64,000 bases of DNA, taken from an uncultured Lachnospiraceae bacterium. Lineage in GTDB: Bacteria; Bacillota; Clostridia; Lachnospirales; Lachnospiraceae. Every line of letters starts with the position of its first letter. Position 1 is the stretch's first letter. The notes under the pieces are model-generated. The model saw nothing but the letters and a program-made list of their open reading frames with translations. It was not told where the DNA came from and did not search any database. Shown here piece after piece: positions 1-7,995 of the stretch. Where the stretch lies: positions 32,504-96,503 of the forward strand of contig CAMWQW010000016.1 of NCBI GenBank assembly GCA_947176505.1, given 5' to 3'. The translations under genes were made by a program, and so were the position numbers.

Positions 1-78
1 ATCGGCGTAGATGTGAGTGAAATCGGTTACAATCAACCTAAGAGCTTACCGTACCCGACAGAGAATCCTTTCGCGTAA
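1..78 (+). CDS. C-terminal end of an unidentified protein (partial)
   Basis: An open frame enters from the left edge and encodes 25 residues before a TAA stop. The tail is polar and proline-rich and ends in NPFA. Only the last residues are visible, so the family cannot be told. A strong terminator hairpin follows 28 bases later, which supports a real gene end here. It reads towards the next gene, which lies on the opposite strand. Confidence 0.6.
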   Translation: MGVDVSEIGYNQPKSLPYPTENPFA

Positions 79-106
79 TAAGATACAAATAAAGAAATAA
101 AAAATG

Positions 107-132
107 AAAGGGCTGCAATCATGCAGCCCTTT
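107..132 (+). terminator. Intrinsic terminator hairpin
   Basis: Perfect 11-bp inverted repeat AAAGGGCTGCA / TGCAGCCCTTT with a 4-base loop, flanked by an A-rich run on the left and a short T run on the right. It can end transcription of the gene entering from the left edge. Confidence 0.8.
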
Positions 133-197
133 GTTACTGTATTCCGAGTTTGCAAAATCCTAAAAGAGTAAATCATCCAAGGAGAATGCAAAGCAAA

Positions 198-262
198 TAC
201 CCCGAGTTTGCGAGATGCGCAGCATCTCATAAGCAATATCTCGCAATTGAGCTACGCTCAAT
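198..262. repeat. Dispersed palindromic intergenic repeat, copy 1
   Basis: This stretch is an inverted copy of 54588-54650. It contains GAGATGC..GCATCTC and ATTGAGC..GCTCAAT inverted repeats joined by the same linker (ATAAGCAATATCTCG). Differences fall mainly in the loops. A further CGAGTTTGC core lies at about 144-152. It sits just downstream of the FliD-like gene. The pattern fits a REP/MITE-like extragenic element; its mobility is unknown. Confidence 0.7.
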
Positions 263-265
263 TTT

Positions 266-1495
266 TTACAGGACCGTATCAACTGTGGAACCGGTATTTG
301 CTGTGTTGTAGCTTCCCTGACTCGTATAAGTCTGGGTCGAGAGAGATTTGCCTTGTGTAGCATAGCGGTAAATCTGATTAACCCTGTCTGTCATCTTCTC
401 AGCAAAAGAATATGCACCTGTAAACAGATTCTTTACATTGCTCATATCGGATTCTTTGAATTTATCTTCGTCAATGGTCAGAGTCTTATCAGAGTTGACT
501 GTAACGCCCATTCTGGAGAAAGCGCTCTTGTTGCCGTTCACGAGAGTCTTTAAATAGTCAGCTTGCTTGATGACATTAGAATTCTCGCTATCTTTTGTCT
601 TCTTGATAAGGTCATTGTAATCTTTAACTAATGCAGAGAACAAATTGTATGCGCTGTCTTTATCATCATTGCTGATTGCTGAGGCACCAAGTTTCTCAAT
701 GGATCTGTAAAGTGCGCTTGCAGCGGTTGCCGAAGCAGAATCTTTTGCCGTCTTGGAAGTATCTTTGTCGGAAGAGGAGCTGTCCGTCTTGTCGGTTGAG
801 GAAGTGCTTCCCATGCTGCCGGCATATTTTGCTTTGGAAGAAGTAACGCTTTCACCTTCACCGGCAAGGCGATAAATCTTACTTGCTCTGTCAGCCGATT
901 TGTCTGCAAAAGAACCAAGACCTTTGAAAAGAGTCATCATCGTAGGAACATTGGTAGCACCTGTTTTCTCGTTTACTTTTCTGAACGTATCTTCATCGAT
1001 GGATAAAGTACGGTCGGAATTCATTGTAATTCCGATTTTAGCAAACAACTTGTAATTCTGATAAGTATAATCATTCAGAGCATCCGCCTGAGCTTTAACC
1101 TCACTGCTCTTGCTCTTAGAAGCGGTTTTGATCAAGGAGTTGTAATCTTTGACAAATGCCGATACCTTGTCATACAATTCGTCCATGTTGTCTGCGCTGT
1201 AATCAAGACTGTTCATTCCGGTGGCAGTCTCATAAAATTTCCTAGCCGCACTGGCTGACGCAGCGTCCGCAGCCTTGTTCTTGGAATCGGTCTTGGAAGA
1301 ACCGTCGGTTTCTTCTTCCTTTTTTACCTTAGCATAGTAAGATTTCATCATCTTGCCGTAGCTGCCGTTTTTGATGGAAGCATAATCTGCCAATAAAGAA
1401 GACATACCGTCTCCCGAACCGGAACTTCCGCCGCCCAATAAGGCTGAATAAGTGTCTGTCATACCTGAATTGAAACCGTTTAAACTAATTCCCAT
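266..1495 (-). CDS. FliD-like protein with two hook-cap C-terminal-type repeats
   Basis: Predicted 409-residue protein. The start chosen is the ATG at 1495 because GGAGGG lies 7 bases upstream; an in-frame extension reaches 1585 but lacks such a site. It opens with MGISLNGFNSGM, then a Gly/Ser stretch. Two homologous modules follow at about 110-215 and 283-385. Each has VKDYN.LIK, a segment like IGIT.NSDRTLSIDED, then LF.G..SFA and DR...IYR. This pattern resembles the C-terminal part of the flagellar filament cap FliD. The modules are joined by a Ser/Thr/Lys/Asp-rich linker. No flagellar genes are visible nearby, and the protein lacks a recognisable FliD N-terminal region. It may be a secreted or flagellum-associated structural protein; the exact role is not known. 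Confidence 0.75.
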   Translation of the reverse strand: MGISLNGFNSGMTDTYSALLGGGSSGSGDGMSSLLADYASIKNGSYGKMMKSYYAKVKKEEETDGSSKTDSKNKAADAASASAARKFYETATGMNSLDYSADNMDELYDKVSAFVKDYNSLIKTASKSKSSEVKAQADALNDYTYQNYKLFAKIGITMNSDRTLSIDEDTFRKVNEKTGATNVPTMMTLFKGLGSFADKSADRASKIYRLAGEGESVTSSKAKYAGSMGSTSSTDKTDSSSSDKDTSKTAKDSASATAASALYRSIEKLGASAISNDDKDSAYNLFSALVKDYNDLIKKTKDSENSNVIKQADYLKTLVNGNKSAFSRMGVTVNSDKTLTIDEDKFKESDMSNVKNLFTGAYSFAEKMTDRVNQIYRYATQGKSLSTQTYTSQGSYNTANTGSTVDTVL

Positions 1496-1609
1496 TTGAT
1501 ATCCCTCCATGTTTGTGAAATCACGACTTCCCTGTCTCATGTATTGTGTCAGTATGCTTTCGTAGCCAGCGTGTTTCCGGCACATGAAAACATAGATATT
1601 CTTATATAT

Positions 1610-1639
1610 ATTATCTCGGCATTTATGTTGATTTGTAAA
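1610..1639 (-). promoter_or_regulatory. Candidate sigma-A promoter of the FliD-like gene
   Basis: On the minus strand TTTACA (1634-1639) and GATAAT (1610-1615) are separated by 18 bases. This would give a leader of about 110 bases before the start at 1495. A GCCGA just upstream of the -10 resembles part of a sigma-28 element, but no matching -35 was found. Confidence 0.5.
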
Positions 1640-1697
1640 GAGGATAAATCCAAATTTTTCAAAATTTTATAACATTTTTTATACCGTTTACAACAAG

Positions 1698-2750
1698 TTA
1701 TTCGTCCAGTTTCAGATCATTTTCCCGGATCCATCCGATTCTGCGCAGCAGGTTGCCGACAAGCAAAGAAATTACGGCGGGAAGCAGGAAACTGATCATG
1801 ATGAGTCCAATCCAATCCATTGCAGTGACAGAAAGTTTGCTGCCGGCGGCGATATCATTGAGCCATCCGGTGTAGACGCCGATTTGTCCCACCAGACCGC
1901 AAGTGCCCATGCCGGAGGAGACGGGGGTGCCGTTCATTTGCAGCTTAAATACGCAGGTAGCAAGCGGACCGGTGATTGCGGAGGCGATAATTGGCGGAAT
2001 CCAGATTCTTGGATTTTTTACAATGTTGCCCATCTGCAGCATGGAGGTGCCTAATCCCTGAGAAATGAGACCGCCCCAGCGGTTTTCTTTGAAGCTCATC
2101 ACGGCAAATCCTACCATATTGGCACAGCAGCCTGCAACGGCAGCGCCGCCAGCCAGTCCTGTCAGCGATAAAGCAGCGCAGATGGCGGCGGAAGAAATCG
2201 GCAGAGTCAGTGCGATGCCTACCAGTACGGACACGATAATACCCATGATAAAAGGCTGTAAATCCGTAGCCCACATAATAAGCCGTCCGATAGAGCTTGC
2301 CGCAACACCGATGCCGGGTGCAAGCAGGGTAGAGAGCGCGACGCCTATGAAAATGGTTATAAAGGGAGTGACCAGAATGTCTATTTTGGTTTCCTTGGAA
2401 ACAATCTTACCGCATTCCGCCGCTAAGATGGCAATGATCAGAACGGCAAGCGGACCTCCTGCGCCGCCCAGTTCGTTGGCAGCGCCTCCTACAGCCGCGA
2501 GTGAGAACAGGACGAGAGGAGGAGCCTGTAAGGCGAATCCAATGGAAATCGCCATGGCCGGACCCGCCATAGCGGCTGCATATGTGCCGACTGTCACTAA
2601 ATATTCCAGACCGGTCTGCTGACCGATGGTTTTGATGATAGTACCAATTAGGAGCGAACAGAATAAACCCTGTGCCATAGCCCCCAGACAGTCTACTCCG
2701 TAGCGTTTGAAGGAGAAAATAATATTTTTACGTTTCAGAAATTCTTTCAT
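1698..2750 (-). CDS. PTS EIIC-like / PfoR-type membrane protein
   Basis: 350-residue, strongly hydrophobic protein with about 9-10 predicted membrane segments and Gly/Ala-rich helices (for example GGAANELGGAGGPLAVL). It resembles the PTS_EIIC_2 family, which includes the Clostridium perfringens regulator-like membrane protein PfoR. Family members look like sugar-PTS IIC components but are usually encoded without IIA or IIB partners, as here. The substrate is unknown. Transcription would run away from the membrane protein gene at 3086. The leader region carries an inverted repeat at 2848-2862. Function as a transporter or as a membrane regulator cannot be separated from sequence. Confidence 0.8.
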   Translation of the reverse strand: MKEFLKRKNIIFSFKRYGVDCLGAMAQGLFCSLLIGTIIKTIGQQTGLEYLVTVGTYAAAMAGPAMAISIGFALQAPPLVLFSLAAVGGAANELGGAGGPLAVLIIAILAAECGKIVSKETKIDILVTPFITIFIGVALSTLLAPGIGVAASSIGRLIMWATDLQPFIMGIIVSVLVGIALTLPISSAAICAALSLTGLAGGAAVAGCCANMVGFAVMSFKENRWGGLISQGLGTSMLQMGNIVKNPRIWIPPIIASAITGPLATCVFKLQMNGTPVSSGMGTCGLVGQIGVYTGWLNDIAAGSKLSVTAMDWIGLIMISFLLPAVISLLVGNLLRRIGWIRENDLKLDE

Positions 2751-2847
2751 GGTTGTGTTGTTCCTTTCGGGAAAATATTGATATGTATCTAGGTGTTTAT
2801 GTGTAGAATGAGAGAAATCGTTTTGTGATTTCTGTGTGTGGATTAGT

Positions 2848-2862
2848 GTTCACGGAGTGAAC
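2848..2862. promoter_or_regulatory. Inverted repeat in divergent intergenic region
   Basis: GTTCAC-GGA-GTGAAC is a perfect 6-bp inverted repeat with a 3-base spacer, about 100 bases upstream of the PfoR-like gene. The size fits an operator, but no regulator is assigned. Confidence 0.4.
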
Positions 2863-2954
2863 AGTATCATGAAATGCGGGATCATGTCAAGTGAATCGCA
2901 GATACGGACGCAATACAGGGATTTATGAGAAAAGTCTGAGAACGGTATGTAAGA

Positions 2955-2980
2955 CAGAACGGGGAAACAGAACGGGGAAA
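2955..2980. repeat. Tandem 13-bp direct repeat
   Basis: CAGAACGGGGAAA occurs twice, head to tail, with no spacer. It lies in the 335-base gap between the PfoR-like gene and the gene at 3086. Apart from this repeat, the inverted repeat at 2848 and the promoter at 2992 nothing else was seen in the gap. Confidence 0.7.
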
Positions 2981-2991
2981 CTCAGAAGGGA

Positions 2992-3020
2992 TTTACATAG
3001 ATGGAAAAATCAGATATAAT
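2992..3020 (+). promoter_or_regulatory. Sigma-A promoter
   Basis: TTTACA (2992-2997), a 17-base spacer and TATAAT (3015-3020) match the consensus well. It points to the gene starting at 3086, about 58 bases after the predicted transcript start. Confidence 0.7.
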
Positions 3021-3085
3021 CTGTATAAATATTCATACACAATTATGATAAAAACATTATGGGATATGAGATTACGGAGGGTGAG

Positions 3086-3571
3086 ATGAAGAAAGCAAGA
3101 AATGAATTGCTGCAGTTTTTGGCGGGACTTGCAATGCTGGTATCGGGATTGTTCATTTTTTCACAGAAGGTTATGGTGACTTCCGGCTTCTTTGGATACG
3201 GTTTCAGGCTGGGAGGGTTTCATATGAGTAACGGACTGATTATGGTGCCCTTTATAATAGGAGTGGTTTGGATGTTTGCATCGGAGGGAAGCTTTGCATC
3301 CAAGATGTTTACGGCAGCGGGAGTGCTCATTGTTATCGTGGCAGTTATTATGACTACCAATATCTCTCTTGTCCGTATATCGTTGTTTGAGTGGGGACTG
3401 ATTCTCGTATTGATTTTCGGCGGCGCAGGTTTGCTTGCGAGAATCCTTTTTGCCGGAAGGCGGACGCGGGAAGCGGATACGACGGACTTGGACAGGAAGC
3501 GGATTGAAGATACAAGCGCAAGAGTCAGAGCGATTGAAAACGAATTGGAAAATATGAAAAAAGGAAAATAA
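3086..3571 (+). CDS. Small membrane protein with C-terminal coiled coil
   Basis: 161 residues. The ATG at 3086 is preferred over the in-frame ATG at 3059 because GGAGGG lies 5 bases before it, inside the longer frame. The protein has about four hydrophobic segments (roughly residues 8-25, 48-65, 70-90, 103-125). They are followed by a charged tail (about 130-161) rich in Arg, Glu and Asp with heptad-like spacing, which may form a short coiled coil. It has no family assignment I recognise. It precedes the deacetylase gene, but a hairpin at 3587-3622 separates the two. Confidence 0.8.
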   Translation: MKKARNELLQFLAGLAMLVSGLFIFSQKVMVTSGFFGYGFRLGGFHMSNGLIMVPFIIGVVWMFASEGSFASKMFTAAGVLIVIVAVIMTTNISLVRISLFEWGLILVLIFGGAGLLARILFAGRRTREADTTDLDRKRIEDTSARVRAIENELENMKKGK

Positions 3572-3586
3572 AAATAAAATATGATG

Positions 3587-3622
3587 CCCTGCATATACTT
3601 TAGTAATAAATAGTATGCAGGG
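3587..3622 (+). terminator. Hairpin between two genes, overlapping a possible start codon
   Basis: CCCTGCATATAC and GTATGCAGGG form an imperfect 10-bp stem with a 14-base loop, followed by TATTATTAT. It may terminate the upstream gene or act as a leader hairpin for the deacetylase. An ATG at 3615 lies inside the right arm, which argues against that ATG as the normal start. Confidence 0.5.
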
Positions 3623-3629
3623 TATTATT

Positions 3630-4631
3630 ATGCGCAAAAAGGAAGCACATTGGAATCATAAGATGAAACTTGTTCTGCGTGAATTAGAGGAGAAAATGCA
3701 GGGCGAATCCGCGCAGAATCAGGCGGATGACGTCTGGCCAAGACCCGATCAGGTGGAGGCATGGACGGCGGAAAGACGCAGGCAGAGAACAGGAGGACAG
3801 TATTGTGGCAGCGCTGCACAGCCGGGATGTCAGTCTAAGGAAGAACAGAAACGAAAAAGCTTTCTGCGGGATGTACTGATTCAGGTGTCTAAATCGGCGG
3901 CATTTGCACTGGCAACGGTCGCTTTAATACAGGGAGTGGTCAAAGTGCTGCCGGATTCTATTACGGTCAGCAGTTCAGTGGGAGGCAGGGAATTGCCTAT
4001 CTACTGTGTAGAAACAGATAAGAAGCAGGTGGCGCTCAGCTTTGATGCGGCTTGGGGGAACGAAGACACCGGGCGGATTCTGGAGATTTTAAAGAAACAC
4101 AATGTGAAGGTGACATTCTTTATGACAGGGGGATGGGTGGAGAGTTATCCTGACGATGTAAAAGCGATTCTGGCGGCAGGGCACGATTTGGGCAATCACA
4201 GTGAAAATCACAAGAACATGTCGCAGTTATCTGATGAGGAATGTCAGGAAGAACTGATGAAAGTACATACTAAGGTGCAGGAACTTACCGGATATGAGAT
4301 GTGCCTTTTCAGACCGCCGTATGGAGATTATGACAATCATGTCATAACAAATGCTCATAAATGCGGGTATTATCCGATACAGTGGTCAATCGATTCGCTG
4401 GATTGGAAAGATTACGGAGCCGATGATATTGTCAAGCGGGTGGTGGAGTCTGACAAGCTGAATAACGGTGCGATTATCCTCATGCATAACGGAGCTAAAT
4501 ATACGGCGGATGCGCTGGAATCTGTTATTACAGGACTGCAGGATAAGGGATATGAAATCGTACCGATTTCGCAGTTGATTTACAAGGATAAGTATCATAT
4601 GAAAGCGGACGGGACACAGGTGTCAGGATAA
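3630..4631 (+). CDS. Polysaccharide deacetylase, NodB domain, membrane-anchored
   Basis: About 333 residues. It has a charged cytoplasmic N-terminus (about 75 residues), one membrane segment (SAAFALATVALIQGVVKV), and an extracellular NodB domain. Visible motifs are SFDAAWGNEDT (catalytic Asp), GHDLGNHSENH (metal-binding His pair) and FRPPYGDYD. The layout matches PdaA/PdaB-like carbohydrate esterase family 4 enzymes that remove acetyl groups from peptidoglycan or related glycans. The start is uncertain: ATG 3630 is chosen because 3615 lies in a hairpin arm, and 3663 and 3696 are alternatives. The coding sequence holds one TGACA-N4-TGTCA palindrome (4331-4344). Confidence 0.9.
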   Translation: MRKKEAHWNHKMKLVLRELEEKMQGESAQNQADDVWPRPDQVEAWTAERRRQRTGGQYCGSAAQPGCQSKEEQKRKSFLRDVLIQVSKSAAFALATVALIQGVVKVLPDSITVSSSVGGRELPIYCVETDKKQVALSFDAAWGNEDTGRILEILKKHNVKVTFFMTGGWVESYPDDVKAILAAGHDLGNHSENHKNMSQLSDEECQEELMKVHTKVQELTGYEMCLFRPPYGDYDNHVITNAHKCGYYPIQWSIDSLDWKDYGADDIVKRVVESDKLNNGAIILMHNGAKYTADALESVITGLQDKGYEIVPISQLIYKDKYHMKADGTQVSG

Positions 4632-4666
4632 TAAAAGATATTTTACCGGTGAATAGGATGCGTTGC

Positions 4667-4707
4667 TGAGCCGACAGATCTGTAGAGAGAAGATGACTGT
4701 CGGCTCA
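4667..4707 (+). terminator. Hairpin downstream of the deacetylase gene
   Basis: TGAGCCGACAG (4667-4677) and CTGTCGGCTCA (4697-4707) form a perfect 11-bp stem with a 19-base loop. There is no clear T tail, so termination may be weak or factor-assisted. Confidence 0.55.
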
Positions 4708-4833
4708 CTATACAAAATGCACATATTTTTATGCTTTTTATATATTTTTTTCATAAATTTTACAATTGTTCTATAAATATTATCTAACATGTTATATAAT
4801 TTGTTTATCAAGAAAAATAGGAGGAATCGTATT

Positions 4834-6039
4834 ATGGCAAAAGAAATGATTGCAATGCTTCTTGCCGGCGGACAAGGCTCACGTCTTTACGCGCTCACGG
4901 AGAAGCTTGCAAAACCGGCAGTTCCTTTTGGCGGTAAATATCGTATTATCGACTTCCCGCTATCTAACTGCGTCAATTCAGGCATTGATACCGTAGGTAT
5001 CCTGACCCAGTATCAGCCGCTGGAATTAAATGAATATATAGGCAACGGGCAGCCTTGGGACTTAGACCGGCTCTATGGCGGTGTGCATGTACTGCCACCC
5101 TATCAGAAGGCGCACGGGTCAGATTGGTATAAAGGCACGGCGAATGCGATTTATCAGAATATATCGTTTATTGAGCGTTATGATCCCAAGTACGTTATCA
5201 TTCTTTCCGGCGATCAGATCTGCAAACAGGACTACAGTGATTTCCTTGAATTTCACAAAGAGAAAAATGCAGAATTCAGCGTTGCCGTTATGGAAGTACC
5301 GTGGGAGGAGGCGCCTCGTTTCGGTTTGATGGTAGCCGATGAGAATGATAAGATTACTGAATTTCAGGAGAAACCGAAGAATCCCAAGTCCAACTTGGCT
5401 TCCATGGGTATCTATATTTTTAACTGGGATATCTTGAAGAAGTATCTGGAAGAAGACGAGGCTGATCCGAATTCCGAGAACGACTTCGGCAATAACATTA
5501 TTCCGAATCTGCTTCGCGATGAGCGCCAGATGTACGCTTATCATTTCAACGGTTACTGGAAGGATGTGGGAACCATTTCTTCACTGTGGGAAGCGAATAT
5601 GGAGGTTCTGGATCCCGAGCACAGCGGTATCAATCTTTTCGATGAGGACTGGAAGATCTACAGCCGTAATGCAGGTATGACAGGGCACAAAATTAATGAG
5701 GGCGCAGTTGTAGAAAATGCTTTGATTACTGACGGATGCCGGATTAGGGGTACGGTGAAGCACTCCGTTCTGTTCGGTGGCGTAAAGGTAGAAGCCGGTG
5801 CGGTTGTTGAGGATGCTGTCATCATGGGTGGTACGACGGTTAAGACCGGTGCGGTTGTGAAGCACTGTATTGTGGCGGAAAACGTGACGATTTGTGAGAA
5901 TGCGGTAGTAGGTGCGATGCCTGACGGGAACGAAAACGGGGTAGCGACCATCGGATCGGGCGTTATCATAGGTGAGAATGTCGTGGTGGGTCCCAATGCT
6001 ATGGTTAGAAATAATGTAGAAGGCGGTGAAGTAGAATGA
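4834..6039 (+). CDS. glgC: Glucose-1-phosphate adenylyltransferase, catalytic subunit
   Basis: 401 residues; it makes ADP-glucose from glucose 1-phosphate and ATP, the committed step of bacterial glycogen synthesis. The start at 4834 follows AGGAGG at good distance; an upstream in-frame ATG (4789) is rejected. The N-terminal nucleotidyltransferase domain shows [13 protein letters not shown] (residues 10-22) and the [19 protein letters not shown] segment (in two parts), both intact. Later come YPDDQICK-like substrate residues ([10 protein letters not shown]) and a C-terminal left-handed beta helix with hexapeptide repeats (about 290-400). The stop overlaps the glgD start by 4 bases (ATGA), so the two are translationally coupled, as expected for a GlgC-GlgD heteromer. 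Confidence 0.96.
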   Translation: MAKEMIAMLLAGGQGSRLYALTEKLAKPAVPFGGKYRIIDFPLSNCVNSGIDTVGILTQYQPLELNEYIGNGQPWDLDRLYGGVHVLPPYQKAHGSDWYKGTANAIYQNISFIERYDPKYVIILSGDQICKQDYSDFLEFHKEKNAEFSVAVMEVPWEEAPRFGLMVADENDKITEFQEKPKNPKSNLASMGIYIFNWDILKKYLEEDEADPNSENDFGNNIIPNLLRDERQMYAYHFNGYWKDVGTISSLWEANMEVLDPEHSGINLFDEDWKIYSRNAGMTGHKINEGAVVENALITDGCRIRGTVKHSVLFGGVKVEAGAVVEDAVIMGGTTVKTGAVVKHCIVAENVTICENAVVGAMPDGNENGVATIGSGVIIGENVVVGPNAMVRNNVEGGEVE

Positions 6040-7181
6040 TAAAATCAAGCACAAATGTAATTGGTATTATTTTTCCCAACAGCTATGACGCTTTGGTCCC
6101 GGAATTGGTCAGCGTGCGTTTGATGGCTTCAATCCCTTTTGCCAGCCGTTATCGTATTATTGATTTTATCCTGTCCAGTATGACGCATTCCGGTATTGAT
6201 AATATTTCTGTTGTAGTAAATAAGAACTACCATTCCTTGATGGATCATCTGGGATCCGGTCGTGAATGGGATTTGGTTCGTAAGAACGGCGGTCTGCACA
6301 TTTTCCCGCCTTTTGCAGAGAAAGAAGTGGGAGGTCCTTATGTGGGACGTGCCGGCGCGCTGGCGAATCTTCTGGATTTCTTAAAATCCCAGAAAGAGAA
6401 ATATGTTGTGATGTCGGATACCAATGTGGTGGTCAACTTTGATTTCAATTCTATGATTCAGGCACATATGGATAGCGGTGCGGACATTACGATAGCTTAC
6501 AACGAACAGGAACTGCCTGAGGAACTGCTCAATTATCAGACCAGTGATAAGATTTTTTATTACACCTTTGATGTGGAACAGGGACGTATCCGTAAAGTGT
6601 ACATAAATCCGAAGACAGTCGGTGTACAGAATACGTCCATGAATATTTTTGTTATTGAACGCGAATTGCTGATTGAGCTTGTCAGCACGGCATATATGCA
6701 GGGACGTTCCTTCTTTATGCGTGATGTTATCATGCCGCAGCTGAGTAAACTGAACGTACAGGCTTATAAGTATACAGGCTATGTGGCGCGTATCAGCGGT
6801 ATGAAGAGTTACTTTGAAGAGAATATGAAACTTCTGGATGACTATAATCTGGATGCTCTGTTCTCTGACGCTCCTATCTATACGAAGATTCGTGGCGATA
6901 ACCCGACCCATTATAAGGACGGTGCAAAGGTTCAAAATGTGATGATGGCGGATGGCTGTGTGATTGAAGGTGAAGTTGAGAACAGCGTAATCTTCCGTGG
7001 CGTTAAGGTCGGCAAGGGCGCTAAGATCAAGAACTGTATCCTGATGCAGGACACAGTGGTGGAGGCTGGTGCGAACGTGGAATATCTCATTACGGACAAG
7101 AATGTTACGATTACAGCCGGTAAGGAGATGAAAGGCACCGATACTTTCCCGGTTTATATTGAGAAGTTTAAGACTGTATAG
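6036..7181 (+). CDS. glgD: GlgD, non-catalytic partner of ADP-glucose pyrophosphorylase
   Basis: 381 residues, homologous along its length to GlgC. It lacks the GGxGxRL nucleotide-binding signature: the N-terminus reads [16 protein letters not shown] where GlgC has the glycine-rich loop. [13 protein letters not shown] and the C-terminal beta helix are retained. In Firmicutes GlgD is the regulatory partner that raises GlgC activity. It is coupled to glgC by the ATGA overlap. No other glycogen gene (glgA, glgB, glgP) is in the window. Confidence 0.95.
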   Translation: MIKSSTNVIGIIFPNSYDALVPELVSVRLMASIPFASRYRIIDFILSSMTHSGIDNISVVVNKNYHSLMDHLGSGREWDLVRKNGGLHIFPPFAEKEVGGPYVGRAGALANLLDFLKSQKEKYVVMSDTNVVVNFDFNSMIQAHMDSGADITIAYNEQELPEELLNYQTSDKIFYYTFDVEQGRIRKVYINPKTVGVQNTSMNIFVIERELLIELVSTAYMQGRSFFMRDVIMPQLSKLNVQAYKYTGYVARISGMKSYFEENMKLLDDYNLDALFSDAPIYTKIRGDNPTHYKDGAKVQNVMMADGCVIEGEVENSVIFRGVKVGKGAKIKNCILMQDTVVEAGANVEYLITDKNVTITAGKEMKGTDTFPVYIEKFKTV

Positions 7182-7225
7182 GTGGGATATAGATGACGGG
7201 AGAATAATGTTTTGCTGATAAAGAA

Positions 7226-7256
7226 AAAGGACGTGAGATTTTTCTCAGGTCCTTTC
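7226..7256. terminator. Bidirectional terminator between glgD and the small HTH gene
   Basis: AAAGGAC.TGAGA and TTCTCA.GTCCTTT form a stem with one mismatch and a short T-rich loop. Runs of A on the left and T on the right let it work on both strands. Its right arm overlaps the end of the minus-strand HTH gene. Confidence 0.7.
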
Positions 7257-7460
7257 CTTATCGTCACTTACAAATTTAACAACGCTGTCCGCACTACATT
7301 CTAACGCATTGCATAATTTTTCGAGGGTATACATTGTTATGTTGTTATTATGCTTCAAAGTATGTACTGTGCTTGCCGGTATGCCGTATCTGTTGATCAG
7401 GGCATATGTCGTTATTCCTTTCCGCCTCATTGTCTCCCATAAAGGTTCGTAGCTTATCAT
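7245..7460 (-). CDS. Small Cro/CI-type helix-turn-helix regulator
   Basis: 71 residues. The start at 7460 follows GAGGG with a 7-base gap; a long in-frame extension to 7778 is AT-rich and rejected. The whole protein is one HTH domain: MRRKGITTYALINRYGIPAS (helices 1-2) then STVHTLKHN as the recognition helix and ITMYTLEKLCNALECS. It matches the HTH_26-type stand-alone regulators common in Clostridia. It faces the small membrane protein gene at 7666 across a 205-base region with repeated CGAGTATA motifs (7509-7551), which may be its operators. Confidence 0.85.
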   Translation of the reverse strand: MISYEPLWETMRRKGITTYALINRYGIPASTVHTLKHNNNITMYTLEKLCNALECSADSVVKFVSDDKERT

Positions 7461-7508
7461 ATAGTTACCCTCATTCTCTTTTTTATTATGGTTCATAAAA
7501 TTTTGGTT

Positions 7509-7551
7509 GAATATACTAGATATGGCGAGTATACTTGCATTATCGAGTATA
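7509..7551. promoter_or_regulatory. Three similar boxes upstream of the small HTH gene
   Basis: GAATATACT (7509-7517), CGAGTATACT (7526-7535) and CGAGTATATA (7544-7553) are spaced 17-18 bases apart. The second contains the palindrome AGTATACT. The spacing of less than two helical turns puts the boxes in a regular series, as in an autoregulatory operator array. No experimental basis; inferred from pattern. Confidence 0.4.
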
Positions 7552-7665
7552 TATTTGAGAAAAGGATTCATATTTTTTATCAAATAGTGTACATTAAATG
7601 AAAAGAGTAAAAAAATATGGCTATCTGTGATAAGATAGTACATAAAGATAAAGGAGAGTAAAGAA

Positions 7666-7887
7666 ATGAATGCAATCTGGAAGTGGGTTGGTTTAATTAT
7701 TGCAGCCATATCCTTGACAACTATGTTTGTCGGCGATTTGATGTGGATTTGGTATCTGGTCAAATGCTTCAGAGTCAAAAAATGCTACAAAAGAAATTGC
7801 AGGTATAAGACGCATTGTCGCAGGTATGTAGATATTCTCACGGACGAGGATAGAGAAAGAATCCAAAAACTCATAGACCGATTTTAG
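7666..7887 (+). CDS. Tiny membrane protein with Cys/Lys-rich tail
   Basis: 73 residues, preceded by AAAGGAG at good distance. One hydrophobic segment (about residues 5-32) is followed by a basic, cysteine-containing stretch (KKCYKRNCRYKTHC) and a charged C-terminal helix (TDEDRERIQKLIDRF). I do not recognise a family. The gene lies opposite the small HTH regulator and just before carB, but carB has its own promoter. It could be a small regulatory or stress-related membrane protein; no function can be stated. Confidence 0.7.
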   Translation: MNAIWKWVGLIIAAISLTTMFVGDLMWIWYLVKCFRVKKCYKRNCRYKTHCRRYVDILTDEDRERIQKLIDRF

Positions 7888-7924
7888 CAGAATATCCAAC
7901 CGCGCCTAATTGGCGTCCCTGCAA

Positions 7925-7954
7925 TTGACACTCCTGCACATCTAATGATAAAAT
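7925..7954 (+). promoter_or_regulatory. Sigma-A promoter of carB
   Basis: TTGACA (7925-7930) and TAAAAT (7949-7954) with an 18-base spacer. The predicted transcript start lies about 35 bases before the carB ATG, leaving no room for a leader riboswitch or PyrR attenuator. Confidence 0.65.
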
Positions 7955-7995
7955 GGTGAACAGTAGCGAGATTTGTGTTAGATTGGAGGGTATTT

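Noticed and set aside
1605-1622. Sigma-28 flagellar promoter before the FliD-like gene
   Set aside because: GCCGAGATAA resembles the -10 GCCGATAA, but it has an insertion and no TAAA -35 lies at the right distance.
2065-2622. 185-codon open frame on the plus strand inside the PfoR-like gene
   Set aside because: It is antisense to a clear membrane protein, has no ribosome site, and its composition mirrors the hydrophobic codons of the other strand.
7458-7778. N-terminal extension of the small HTH protein to 177 residues
   Set aside because: The added part is AT-rich, overlaps the promoter region and the divergent membrane protein gene, and has no start signal; the short form has a good ribosome site.
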